A program made the translations under genes and the position numbers. Below are positions 8,762 to 18,257 of a stretch of 64,000 bases of DNA, piece by piece (the stretch's first letter is position 1; every line of letters begins with the position of its first letter). The notes under the pieces are model-generated. The model was not told where the DNA came from. It was given only the letters and a program-made list of their open reading frames with translations, and ran no database searches. The DNA is from Bacteroidota bacterium (GTDB taxonomy: Bacteria > Bacteroidota > Bacteroidia > Bacteroidales > Dysgonomonadaceae): the NCBI GenBank assembly GCA_023622765.1, contig JAMNYO010000141.1:1-64000 (forward strand). Direction: 5' to 3'.

Positions 8762-11608
8762 CTATTGCGGGATTTCCAGTAGAGATATCTTCACGTTCCC
8801 CGAGATGACCCTAATCCTCAAGTCGGTACCGGCCGTTTCATTGAAGCGGTACTGGTTCTTTGTACTTGCCTCTTTGGGAGAACCTTTGAAGACAGTGATG
8901 AATTGCCCGCCCCCGCTGGAGACTTGAATCTCGAAAAGTGATGCCATATCGGTCTCTTCGTGCCAACGGATGAAGATGTTTTCCAGCGGCTTGGTCTCAT
9001 CCAGCGGGAAGGTTATATGGTAGCCTGGGTGTCCCTCCCAATAAGTTTGAGGGTCGTCGTTAAGCACGTGGAGTGCCGTTGATGTTTGAGGGTTGGAGAT
9101 CACCGGTGGGATATCCACGACCTGGCTTTTATCAAAGCCCTCCCCCAACACGAAGAATGAATCGGTCAGTCGAATATCCACGGAGGAGGCCCCTACCATT
9201 ACCCGGAATTCACCAGGCTCAACCACCCACTCGTTGTTTTCGTTCAACAGCATCAGGTCGCGCGGCAGGATCGTGAATTCCAACTCTTTCTCTTCTCCCG
9301 CTTTCAGGTTTACCCGCTCGAACCCCCTTAGGTTCTTCTCGTAAGTAGTTACAGAGCTTAACACATCGCGCATGTAGAGCTGTACTACCTCGTCGCCTTC
9401 TCGTTCACCACTGTTTTTTACCTTGAAACGGACGGTCACGCTTTCACCTTCATTAATATCCTCCGGGAAGACCTCTAGGTTTGAATATTCGAACGTGGTG
9501 TAGCTTAACCCGTGGCCGAACGAGTAGAGTGGGCCGTTTACCCGGCTCTGCCTCCCATCCGGTCCGATGCCACGTGCGCCATCTACTTGCGAGGCTGGCT
9601 TCGCGGGGAAGTTAAAGGGTATCTGTCCCACGGTCTTCGGGAAGGTTACCGTGAGTTTCCCACCGGGGTTGTAATCGCCGAATAGCACGTCGGCCACGGC
9701 CGTTCCCCCTTGCGAACCCGGGTACCAGGCTTCGACGATTGCCGGCACGTTCCTATCCGCCCAGTTGACGGCGAGCGGTCTACCGTTTATCAGGATCAGT
9801 ACTACTGGCTTACCGGTTGCTTGTACCGCTTTCAGCAGGTCCAGTTGGCGACCTGGCAAATCGATGGAAGAGCGGGACTTGTTTTCACCCGCGGTACGCG
9901 AATTCCCACCTAGCACCACCACGGCCAGGTCGCTCCTCATCGCGTCGGCCACTGCCTTGTCGATTTCTGCCTGCTCTTGCTCTGTAAGCGGGTAGTCGAT
10001 GATCTCAGAGTCTGGCCAGTTGGCATCCACGATGTCGCACCCTTTCGAGTAGAGGACTTCCACCCCTTCTCCTACTTTGCTTTGTATTCCTTCTAACACC
10101 GTGACGACTTCCACGGCGAGCGGGCCGTAGTGGGTAAGGGCGTACGAGGCGTCATTGGCATTGGGACCGCTGACGGCAATGGTTTGTATCTGGCTAATAT
10201 CCAATGGTAAAGTTTTGCCTTCGTTCTTTAAAAGGACGATGCTTTCACGGGATGCTTGTAACGCGACCTCTTGGTTTTCGGGTGAATTGACCACCCTATC
10301 AGCCTCTTTGAGATCTATTTGATACGGGTTGTCGAAGAGGCCCACCAGGAACTTCACCCGCAAGACATCCCTTACCCTTTCGTCTATTATCTCCATATCG
10401 ATGGCACCCTCATTGACCAGGTCTCGCAACGGCAGTACGTATGAGTCGGGTGAGCGGAAGGTGCAGCGGACGTTCAAGCCCGCCATTACCGATTGATACA
10501 CCGACTCTTTCATATCGGCAGCCGTGCCGTGTTTCGAATAGAGGTACTCCACCGCGTCGCTGTCGGATACCACGTAGCCCCTGAATCCCATTTGGTTGCG
10601 CAGCCGCGTGGTAAGCCAGTAGTAGCTGCTCTGGATGGGGAACCCATCGTAGTCATTGTAGGAGCTCATCACCCCCAACATATCTGCCTCCCAGATTACC
10701 CGCTCCCACGGGTACATGTGTACGTTTTCCACTTCACGGGGGGACATCTGCGGGTCTACCCTTGACATCCCTTCGCGTCCCCCCTTATTGTTGCTGTAAG
10801 CCGCGTAATGTTTCCCCGTGGAGGCTACCTGGTAATCTTCTTGCATCCCCTGTACCATGGCAATTCCCAGTTCGGCCACCAGGTAGGGACACTCCCCGTA
10901 GACCTCCTCGTACCTGCCCCAGCGTTGATCGCGGCCCACGTCGAGGATAGGGGCGTAGATATTGGTGTACCCTAACAGCCTCCCCTCGTGGCCAGTGATG
11001 TAGCCAACCTTTCTGACCAAATCCCTGTTCCAGGTGTGGCCGAGCCCCAGTTGGGTGGGGAAGTTGGTGGCCTTGTAGCTCTCTACTCCCCGGATCCCCT
11101 CGTTGGTGAAGTCGGTGGGGATACCCAGTCGGGTCTCTTCCACGAAGAAGCGTTGCACCTCGTTCAGTGCCCATGCATGACGTGAGGCGGGCCAGACGTA
11201 CGGGTTGTCTGACGGGGGTAGACCCCACTGGCGGAACCCGTTAAGGTGTTCGTCGATCGCGCCAATCCCATCTTTCCATAGCCTGTTTTTCCACTCGGGG
11301 GTAGGGAGCGCATCTTCCAGCACCCGACCATACCCGTATAGGGTAACCATCTGGTTGGTTTTTTCCTCCAAGGTCATTTGGCTTAACAGGTCGTTGATGC
11401 GATCCTCGATATCCGCTTCCGGGTTCTCGTAGAGATCCATCTTTCCGTTTTTGTTGAAATCGATCCATCCCTCCTTGTAGATAGGACTGGTGGGGCGATA
11501 CACTTCTGGTATATCCGGTATTTCCAGTACGGCCTGTTCGGATTGCGCTATCGCACTTGAAAACAGGCAAGTAATGCCGATAAAGCAAAGGGCTATTTTT
11601 CTCCTCAT
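8762..11608 (-). CDS. GH3 family glycoside hydrolase (beta-glucosidase-like) with C-terminal discoidin-like domain
   Basis: The 948-residue exported enzyme has a signal peptide (residues 1-21, ending SAIAQ) and an EF-hand-like segment 'DFNKNGKMDLYENP' near 51-64. The GH3 TIM barrel carries the nucleophile Asp at about 349 in 'GFRGYVVSDSDA'. The alpha/beta sandwich ('VVLGGNSRTAGENKSRSSIDLPGRQ') and a fibronectin-III-like domain ('GLSYTTFEYSNLEV') follow. About 110 extra residues at the C-terminus ('VLNDDPQTYWEGHPGYHITF') look like an F5/8-type or discoidin module. GH3 enzymes remove beta-linked glucose, xylose or similar from oligosaccharide ends. It is the last gene of the utilisation locus and may have its own promoter. 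Confidence 0.93.
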   Translation of the reverse strand: MRRKIALCFIGITCLFSSAIAQSEQAVLEIPDIPEVYRPTSPIYKEGWIDFNKNGKMDLYENPEADIEDRINDLLSQMTLEEKTNQMVTLYGYGRVLEDALPTPEWKNRLWKDGIGAIDEHLNGFRQWGLPPSDNPYVWPASRHAWALNEVQRFFVEETRLGIPTDFTNEGIRGVESYKATNFPTQLGLGHTWNRDLVRKVGYITGHEGRLLGYTNIYAPILDVGRDQRWGRYEEVYGECPYLVAELGIAMVQGMQEDYQVASTGKHYAAYSNNKGGREGMSRVDPQMSPREVENVHMYPWERVIWEADMLGVMSSYNDYDGFPIQSSYYWLTTRLRNQMGFRGYVVSDSDAVEYLYSKHGTAADMKESVYQSVMAGLNVRCTFRSPDSYVLPLRDLVNEGAIDMEIIDERVRDVLRVKFLVGLFDNPYQIDLKEADRVVNSPENQEVALQASRESIVLLKNEGKTLPLDISQIQTIAVSGPNANDASYALTHYGPLAVEVVTVLEGIQSKVGEGVEVLYSKGCDIVDANWPDSEIIDYPLTEQEQAEIDKAVADAMRSDLAVVVLGGNSRTAGENKSRSSIDLPGRQLDLLKAVQATGKPVVLILINGRPLAVNWADRNVPAIVEAWYPGSQGGTAVADVLFGDYNPGGKLTVTFPKTVGQIPFNFPAKPASQVDGARGIGPDGRQSRVNGPLYSFGHGLSYTTFEYSNLEVFPEDINEGESVTVRFKVKNSGEREGDEVVQLYMRDVLSSVTTYEKNLRGFERVNLKAGEEKELEFTILPRDLMLLNENNEWVVEPGEFRVMVGASSVDIRLTDSFFVLGEGFDKSQVVDIPPVISNPQTSTALHVLNDDPQTYWEGHPGYHITFPLDETKPLENIFIRWHEETDMASLFEIQVSSGGGQFITVFKGSPKEASTKNQYRFNETAGTDLRIRVISGNVKISLLEIPQ

Positions 11609-11655
11609 ATCATTTATTATTTTTTCGCGATTTATACATTTCCATTATACCGCCA

Positions 11656-11663
11656 CAAACATA
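11656..11663 (-). promoter_or_regulatory. possible -7 element upstream of the GH3 gene
   Basis: TATGTTTG on the minus strand matches TAnnTTTG, 48 bases before the GH3 start codon. The nearest TTTG (11688-11691) is 24 bases away rather than the usual 19-20, so this is only a weak candidate. Confidence 0.35.
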
Positions 11664-11739
11664 AAAAAAATAACGGAAATATCGCCCCAAATCCTATTGA
11701 TTTGAGTTAGAGACTTCAGAAGCATCGCTAGGTGTTGAT

Positions 11740-13476
11740 TCATTCAGCAGGCCATACCGTCTCTACGCCCTGCTCATGCAGCATCCTTTGAAAATCACGC
11801 AGCAGTTCGCTTTTAGCCCTCACCGCCTTAAAGGGAACGTTGGATGAGCGTGAAAAGGCGATCAGTTGCCCCACGGCTTCGCCAATGCTCCACTCCACCG
11901 GGTGCAGTCGGTAGCACCCGTTGGTGATATGGGTGGTGCCGATGTTCTTATTCGCGGGGAGTAGGTTGTTTACCCGTACAGGAAGCAGCGCACCCAGCGG
12001 GATTTGAAAGGGGAGGGATGGAAAGTCGACGTAGTTGTTTCCCCCCGTGCTGGGATGGAGGTCGATGTGGTAATAGCCGATACCTACGCTATCGTAAAAG
12101 TCGGCTGCTTTGGCACCCTCTTTTTCACCGGCTACCATCTTTCGGTTTTCCGCACCCACGTGCTCTTCCAGCACGGTGAATTCTGCCTTTATTCTTCTTG
12201 ATTCCCGGACATAGGGGTATTTGGCCATCCCGTCTTCCGTGCCCATGATATCTCCGCGCAGCCTTAAGCCTGGCCACCCAGTTCCCCCATCAGGACGGGG
12301 CGCTTCGGTCTGCAGCCAGTAGAAGAGGGAGTGACTGAGCTGTTTCCCACGTTCCACCGTTTGTTGAAACTCATCTTCCGACACATCGATCAAGTTCCCC
12401 AAGAAATAGTCATTCTGTGGCCAGTTCACAATGGTGATGTCCCCCTCGTAAGTGGCTCCCATGAAGTTGTTCTGGTGGATGATCCGCCGGTAATTCCAGA
12501 GGTTCAATACCCCATCCAGGTTCTTTCCGCTAGGATCGAATCCCAGTCGTTTGGGAGCAAGCGTACGGGGATCGGAGTAGGATAGATCCAGCAATTTTCC
12601 CGACCAAGGTGGAGTGAGGTCAGGAACGTAATTGATCCAAAAGTTGTACCCTTCAGGGGGTTCTTTCACGTTGTTCCTCCCTGGCTGGTAGTCCATGGCG
12701 AAGCAGACGGTGAATGCTTGGTTGTTTTTGGGGTTTGCCTCTTCCGGGGCATGGAGCTCTCCGGTATCGTGCTTCGATTCGGTGCCGGTGATATACTCCG
12801 TGCCGGTTAGCGGCAACAGGTCGCCACACTCCGTGGCATCCACGAAGGAGTCACCCGTCAGCACCATGAAGTTACCCGTGTAGCGGTGTTGCACCTGCAC
12901 ACCCAACACCCGATCGCCATCCACGTAGGCACTTTTCGCCTTGTAGTCGGTTAGGATCTGTAACTTCCCGGTGCTCAGGTAGGGTGAGAGCATATCGTAC
13001 AAAACGGCTACCGCTACCCTAGGCTCGTGGCATAGCCGGGAGACGGTACCGTTACCCGGGTTGAGGTTTACCCGGGCACGGGCATCAGCGGTCATCGGGT
13101 AATTGCGGCGGTAGTAATCGCGCACCCTATTTCGGTAGTCGTGATACGATTGTGGAGCACCGTGCGTCTCGATCCACCGGTGCTCATCGGGCGGCACCCC
13201 CTGTTGGGAGAGTTGTCCCCCGATCCAGTCGGTCTCCTCGGTCATGAGTACACTTAGGCCATTGCGGCAACAAGCGAGCGCGGCGGCACAGCCTCCCATG
13301 CCACCACCGATGATAACCACATCAGCTTTTAATTCATGCGCCTTGGAGCTACCCCTCTTCTCGGGGTGCCCGTTGGGGAGAGGGTGCCCGTTAAACAGGG
13401 GTTGCTTAATGTGTCCACATGCAACCGCGGTGCCACCCATCAGAGCGACACAGGAGAAAAAACGTCGTCTGTTCAT
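11740..13476 (-). CDS. exported FAD-dependent oxidoreductase
   Basis: The 578-residue protein begins with a twin-arginine-like signal (MNRRRFF) ending in a Cys (TAVAC), so it is probably exported and perhaps lipidated. The mature part opens with a dinucleotide-binding motif, 'ADVVIIGGGMGGCAAALACC', and continues with 'DWIGGQLSQQGVPPDEH', a hallmark of the FAD_oxidored family (PF12831). The late segment 'NIGTTHITNGCYRLHPVEWSIGEAVGQL' also fits. Such proteins recur in Bacteroidota polysaccharide loci; their substrates are mostly unknown. It lies between GHL10-like and GH3 genes, which suggests oxidation of a sugar or glycoside in the periplasm. Confidence 0.85.
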   Translation of the reverse strand: MNRRRFFSCVALMGGTAVACGHIKQPLFNGHPLPNGHPEKRGSSKAHELKADVVIIGGGMGGCAAALACCRNGLSVLMTEETDWIGGQLSQQGVPPDEHRWIETHGAPQSYHDYRNRVRDYYRRNYPMTADARARVNLNPGNGTVSRLCHEPRVAVAVLYDMLSPYLSTGKLQILTDYKAKSAYVDGDRVLGVQVQHRYTGNFMVLTGDSFVDATECGDLLPLTGTEYITGTESKHDTGELHAPEEANPKNNQAFTVCFAMDYQPGRNNVKEPPEGYNFWINYVPDLTPPWSGKLLDLSYSDPRTLAPKRLGFDPSGKNLDGVLNLWNYRRIIHQNNFMGATYEGDITIVNWPQNDYFLGNLIDVSEDEFQQTVERGKQLSHSLFYWLQTEAPRPDGGTGWPGLRLRGDIMGTEDGMAKYPYVRESRRIKAEFTVLEEHVGAENRKMVAGEKEGAKAADFYDSVGIGYYHIDLHPSTGGNNYVDFPSLPFQIPLGALLPVRVNNLLPANKNIGTTHITNGCYRLHPVEWSIGEAVGQLIAFSRSSNVPFKAVRAKSELLRDFQRMLHEQGVETVWPAE

Positions 13477-13512
13477 CTTTTCAATACCTATGAAGTTATT
13501 GCTTACATGTTA

Positions 13513-14934
13513 CTACTCGTCGTTGCCACCGATCGCTAAATTTATTCCTTCCTTAACGTATTGCCACTGGTTAGCCAACTTCAGGTGGATCATGTCAAAC
13601 AGGAAGTAACCGTCGCACTCGTCCATACACGCTTTAACCGAGTTAACGATTGCCTGGTTTTCCTGTTGTTGTGTTGCCTTGTTGTCAGGGTCCCAGTTGC
13701 CTACATCAGGGCCGCCAACCACCAAGGGGCAGCTGTTCCTTATCTTCTCTTTCGCCAGTTTGCAGAAACCTTGCATGGTCCATTCGGTAGAGCCATACAC
13801 CTTTAGAGGAGAGGCATAGGCACCAATAAGGATCTGATCCATCAACTCCGCGTACCCGTACTCCATATATTTCGGGGTGGCCCACCTGTAGGAATGGCTT
13901 GTGTTGTACTTCGGACTGGCCCAGTTTACGCCTACTTCATAATAGGTGGAGTACCACCCCCCGACGTAGACACCAAACTTGATATCCGCGTTCACGGATT
14001 TCACGGCGTCACGGGCCTTGCTCATAAAGTCATACATCGTTTTCGCCCTAAATTCCAGCCATTTCGTGAAGTGCGTGGGATAGGCGCTCATGTTCATCAC
14101 CTGTTGCATGGTAGCACCGGGGGGGAGCACCTCTTCCGGGAAGTTTGCCAGCTTTATATTCCCGAGGTAGGCTTCGAATTTTTCCCTGGTTAGGTTGGAG
14201 AAATCGGACTGGATGCCGTCAAATCGCCCCCGGTCAAGTACGATGCCATCCAGGTTATACCTGGCAAGGTCTTTGAGTAGGCCACACAGGTAGGCTTGTA
14301 CTTTATCGTTTGCCGGATTGAAAAACTTGGTTCCTCCCCCTCTATCCATGGTATTCACGATACCGGTCGATAGATTTTCGTAGGTAGCCCACTCTTTTTT
14401 CGAGGGGTCTCTGTATAGGATTCCCGAGCTGCCTAACCCGCTGCTATGCCCGCCCACCATGGTGTTAAAACCGGCATGAACCTTTAACCCGAGCCTATGC
14501 CCCTCGTCGATAAAGGCTTGGAGATAATCCCACGTGGCGGTGCGTTCCACCTTCGAGTAGACGCCGTCTACCCAAGCTCCCAGCCACTTAACCTGTTCGG
14601 CACCCGAGACTGATGAGGAGAACAAGATGTCGCCCGATGTCGGGCGTACATCCACCACGATATCGGTGAAGCCGACATCCTTGGCCAACGAGAGGTCTCG
14701 GGCAATATTTTCCCGGCTATTGGCAAAATCCTGAAAATTAGCCGCCGCATCGATCCAGATGTATCGGGGTTTCTCTTTGTTCTCTTTAGGGGGATCTGGA
14801 AATTCATACTCGGGCTCCTGGTGGTCCTCGCCGCATGCGAGCCAAAGCGGCAAAGATACCACCAGGAGGAGAGTCGGAAATAACACCCGGAAAAGTACCG
14901 GAAGAAGTTGCTTGTTGGTTGTCTTAATTATCAT
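13513..14934 (-). CDS. GHL10-like (alpha-amylase superfamily-like) TIM-barrel lipoprotein
   Basis: A 473-residue lipoprotein (lipobox 'PLWLAC'). After a proline-rich linker comes a TIM-barrel-like domain: 'RYIWIDAAANFQDF', 'DVGFTDIVVDVRPTSGDILF', 'GHRLGLKVHAGFNTM', and 'LARYNLDGIVLDRGRFDG' with acidic residues at a strand end where catalytic groups usually sit, then 'IKFGVYVGGWYSTYYEVGVNWAS'. The layout resembles the glycosyl-hydrolase-like 10 family and related alpha-amylase-type proteins. Activity is unproven. It sits between the DUF5018 lipoprotein and the FAD oxidoreductase; with SusD it is likely exposed on or under the outer membrane. Confidence 0.7.
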   Translation of the reverse strand: MIIKTTNKQLLPVLFRVLFPTLLLVVSLPLWLACGEDHQEPEYEFPDPPKENKEKPRYIWIDAAANFQDFANSRENIARDLSLAKDVGFTDIVVDVRPTSGDILFSSSVSGAEQVKWLGAWVDGVYSKVERTATWDYLQAFIDEGHRLGLKVHAGFNTMVGGHSSGLGSSGILYRDPSKKEWATYENLSTGIVNTMDRGGGTKFFNPANDKVQAYLCGLLKDLARYNLDGIVLDRGRFDGIQSDFSNLTREKFEAYLGNIKLANFPEEVLPPGATMQQVMNMSAYPTHFTKWLEFRAKTMYDFMSKARDAVKSVNADIKFGVYVGGWYSTYYEVGVNWASPKYNTSHSYRWATPKYMEYGYAELMDQILIGAYASPLKVYGSTEWTMQGFCKLAKEKIRNSCPLVVGGPDVGNWDPDNKATQQQENQAIVNSVKACMDECDGYFLFDMIHLKLANQWQYVKEGINLAIGGNDE

Positions 14935-14943
14935 TGAGAAAGA

Positions 14944-16605
14944 TTACATATCAATACAGTCGAACTGTACACAAACCACACATCCGTTGGTGTACATGAA
15001 ATAGATATACATGTAGTATCCATCATCCGACACCTTCAGAATCGCATCGCCCGTACCATTGGTATTAACTCCGCCATTATCCTTTCCACCATATGTGCCG
15101 ATGGGTGTTGTCCATATCGGCTCGGTGAAGGTGGAGACTGCGCTTGCATCGTACAGGTATATTTTATCGTCACTACCCCAGCTGAACGAGTTAATAGAGA
15201 TGTTTACCGCGTAGGGATTGTTGTTAAAGATGGTGTAGTCGACTGCATTCTGAATCCAGTTAGAGCTAAGCTCCGGACCTCTCGCCTTAACGGTATTGGT
15301 CTGTCCGTCAACCCATGCAAATCGCCTGGGTGGCGCGTAGTAGGAGACGAAATAGTCGGCTTTTGGATTCGAAGGGTCAGTTCCAACTACATCGGCATTG
15401 TTATTCCAAGGACCGTCAATACCGCTAATGGCCACGATTTCCGGATCCTGTGAGAGTAGTGTGCCGTTTTTCACCTGCCACCGTGCAAAGCTTTTGTCAG
15501 CACCCATCAATGTCGCGGTAATGATAGCATCACCGTCGAGACTACCCTTGATAGAAAGTTTGCGACCTACAGCAGGACTGGATGTCCAATCAATATATAG
15601 TTCAGGTGTCCCATTCACGCCGTTAATCCTCCATACTTTGTAGGTGCCGGCATTGGGAGCCAAATTACACACCAGGATGTTATCACCATCATCTGCCGTC
15701 GCGAAGAAATTGGTCAGACCGCCGATGATTGATCCCATATTGGGCATTGTCCCGACTTTCTCGCCGGTTTTTCTATCCAGATAGATACTGGCTTCATTAC
15801 GGGTGTTAAGGACAACATAATCGTTGATAACCGCTAAGCTGGTGGTCAGGTGTAGTGCTGTGATGCCTAGTTCGCTCTGCAATTTTTTCGACCAGAGCAC
15901 CTTGGCACTTCCATTACGTATACCTCGATCTACCTTTTTGGGTACATCCTTGCGAACGGTATAGACGGTCTTGTCCACTCCGTTCTGAGCGGTTACGGTT
16001 AAAGTGATTGGTTGGTCATAATTCAGCGCGGTTGTTCTCGGATCAGGAGTAATAGTAGCACCATGAGAAATACTCAATTCAGCCATTACCTCTCCAATTG
16101 ATTCGATTGAGATAAGAGAGATTGTTTTGTTCTTCTCGTCAATGATGCCGGAGATGCCAAGAGTGTTTAGACTGAAACTGGTAATCATCGCTTCCGCGCT
16201 TTTACGAATCTCCGCGACAACCTTATAATCCTTTTTTGTTTTGGACTGATCGGTAACGGTGATGATATTTTCCTTAGTCAAGTCCAGATATAGTAAAGAA
16301 GGTGAGATTGTTACGTTATCATCAAGATTTGCTACTACCCGAACTTTTTTCAGATCATTCATGGTTAGCACCTTGTCGGATGTTCTGGGGTAGTTATATG
16401 GGAAAACGATTGTAATGATTCTGTTATCATAATCTATTTCGCTAGTAAAAAGATTGTCTGTGCTCTCATCCCCGTAAAAGAATGCATTCAGGCTATTAAT
16501 CCCATGACGCGACACTGAGGGAGTTAAGTCCTCAACTTGTTGACATCCGCTCAGAATGATGATGAATGCGGTCAGTGTCGCCAGGATTGAATAAATGTTT
16601 TTCAT
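14944..16605 (-). CDS. DUF5018 domain surface lipoprotein (SusE position)
   Basis: A 553-residue lipoprotein (lipobox 'IILSGC'). The N-terminal half has repeated beta-sandwich segments with 'NSLNAFFY', 'ITIVFPYNYPR' and 'TVTAQNGVDKTVYTV', as in DUF5018 proteins. The C-terminal half has propeller-like repeats with 'GDNILVCNLAPNAGTYKVWRI' and 'YYMYIYFMYTNG'. It is directly downstream of susD, the place usually taken by a SusE/F-type glycan-binding lipoprotein. I infer a glycan-binding role. Confidence 0.75.
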   Translation of the reverse strand: MKNIYSILATLTAFIIILSGCQQVEDLTPSVSRHGINSLNAFFYGDESTDNLFTSEIDYDNRIITIVFPYNYPRTSDKVLTMNDLKKVRVVANLDDNVTISPSLLYLDLTKENIITVTDQSKTKKDYKVVAEIRKSAEAMITSFSLNTLGISGIIDEKNKTISLISIESIGEVMAELSISHGATITPDPRTTALNYDQPITLTVTAQNGVDKTVYTVRKDVPKKVDRGIRNGSAKVLWSKKLQSELGITALHLTTSLAVINDYVVLNTRNEASIYLDRKTGEKVGTMPNMGSIIGGLTNFFATADDGDNILVCNLAPNAGTYKVWRINGVNGTPELYIDWTSSPAVGRKLSIKGSLDGDAIITATLMGADKSFARWQVKNGTLLSQDPEIVAISGIDGPWNNNADVVGTDPSNPKADYFVSYYAPPRRFAWVDGQTNTVKARGPELSSNWIQNAVDYTIFNNNPYAVNISINSFSWGSDDKIYLYDASAVSTFTEPIWTTPIGTYGGKDNGGVNTNGTGDAILKVSDDGYYMYIYFMYTNGCVVCVQFDCIDM

Positions 16606-16617
16606 ACGATTATTTTA

Positions 16618-18237
16618 TTATTTCCAACTATCATACTGTTCAATAAGTGAGTTGTTTGCCAACTCGGCATCAGGGATAGGCAGAATATAATTCTTTGCTG
16701 AGAATTTCCTGTCCTGATAATCCACATCAATATATTCGTAGTTTGCGCCTATGATTTTAAATCCGTGGCAGCGGTAATTGTTGTATTCAATGTGTGCCAG
16801 CTTCCATCTTCTCATGTCCCAGAAAAGATGACCTTCATAAGCCAATTCTACTTTTCTCTCATTCCTGTAGTCGTTGAACCATTCATTGCCGGACGAGTTT
16901 TTTGGAGGAAGATCAACTCTGGCACGCACTTCGTTCATCGCATCTCTAGCTTCGCTCATTTTGTTAAGTCTGTATGCCGCTTCTGCCTTATTGAGCAGCA
17001 CTTCTGCGTATCTGATCTCGACCCAGGTCTGGGTGCTTGGTTTACCTTTAACATCGATAAGCGATTCATCCATCAACTTCCTTAAGAAGTATCCGGTTGT
17101 AGTTTGACCATAGCTGTAAGGCTGTTCCCTATAAGCCATGAAAGAGCCATATGTTCCATTCAATGAGTTTTGCATCACATTGCCTTTCCATACACAACCC
17201 GGGTAGATAACAGTAGCTTTAAACCGAGGTTCCAAATCTTCATATGGAGGGCGTGTGGCAGTGGCAATATGATACGGAGTCCAATCCATTGTGGTGCCGT
17301 CAGCCTTTTCATAGCTTTCTACCATCTCCTGTGTTGGTGTTCCCAAACCTCCAAATGCATATCCATCACATAATGGGACGTAGTTCTTATCAAAATCATG
17401 ATACGGACCCAGCTCATCATATTTGAATTCAAGAATCGCTTCTTCATTACTTCCTTTCCATGATTCAGCGTAGTCATCCACAAGATCAAATTTTCCTGAT
17501 TTCACCACAGCGTCAGCTGCATCATAAGCTGATTGCCAGCGCTCTGCAAAAAGCATGGCTCTCGATTTGAATGCCAGGGCCGCGTACTTGGTTAATCTTC
17601 CCTTGTCTTGTGTGCTCCATGATTCCGGAAGATTAGCGATGGCAAAATCAAGATCACTTTCAATCAGGTCCCAGGTAGCTTCGTTTGAACTGCGGGCTTT
17701 ATCCTTTTCCATCTCTTCAATTGAGGTGTAGAGAATAACACCGTCATGCCTTCTTGCCAGCTGAAAGTAAATAAATGCGCGGAAAAAGAGCACCTGTGCT
17801 TCCCATCTTTTATTCACCTCTTCCGGAAACTCTCCATATTGCTCCATAGAGTAAAGAAACTCATTCATTCTGCGAATTTTGTTATACGCGTCATCCCATA
17901 CGCTGTAAAATCCGCCGGTAGCTGTAGTGATCAACGTGGGATCAAAAACGTAGTTGTTAGGGTGACCTGCTCTATGCCCCAGCGCGTAGGAACCATATTT
18001 TAAAGTGCTGGTAAAGCTTTCTGTCAGGTTGCCGCTAGCTTGTGCCGATCCAAACTGACCATACTGGTTAAGATAGGTGTAAAATCCATTTACATAGAGA
18101 TCCACGCTCGATTCATCTTCCCAAATCACTTTATCGGTCAATTTATCAGTAGGAGTCAGGTCTAACCAATCCGAGCAACTATTAAATAGCAGCACTGGGA
18201 AAGCTATATAAAGTAATATATAAAATATCTTTTTCAT
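16618..18237 (-). CDS. SusD/RagB family outer-membrane nutrient-binding lipoprotein
   Basis: The 539-residue protein has a lipobox ('LLFNSC') followed by the SusD opening 'DWLDLTPTDKLTDKVIWEDES'. TPR-like helices with 'WEAQVLFFRAFIYFQLARRHDGV' and the C-terminal 'NEWFNDYRNERKVELAYEGHLFWDMRRWK' are classic SusD/RagB signatures. SusD forms the hinged lid of the TonB-dependent SusC pore. It starts 20 bases after susC ends, as usual for the pair. Confidence 0.97.
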   Translation of the reverse strand: MKKIFYILLYIAFPVLLFNSCSDWLDLTPTDKLTDKVIWEDESSVDLYVNGFYTYLNQYGQFGSAQASGNLTESFTSTLKYGSYALGHRAGHPNNYVFDPTLITTATGGFYSVWDDAYNKIRRMNEFLYSMEQYGEFPEEVNKRWEAQVLFFRAFIYFQLARRHDGVILYTSIEEMEKDKARSSNEATWDLIESDLDFAIANLPESWSTQDKGRLTKYAALAFKSRAMLFAERWQSAYDAADAVVKSGKFDLVDDYAESWKGSNEEAILEFKYDELGPYHDFDKNYVPLCDGYAFGGLGTPTQEMVESYEKADGTTMDWTPYHIATATRPPYEDLEPRFKATVIYPGCVWKGNVMQNSLNGTYGSFMAYREQPYSYGQTTTGYFLRKLMDESLIDVKGKPSTQTWVEIRYAEVLLNKAEAAYRLNKMSEARDAMNEVRARVDLPPKNSSGNEWFNDYRNERKVELAYEGHLFWDMRRWKLAHIEYNNYRCHGFKIIGANYEYIDVDYQDRKFSAKNYILPIPDAELANNSLIEQYDSWK

Positions 18238-18257
18238 TTTCTGTTAATTTAAAGTTA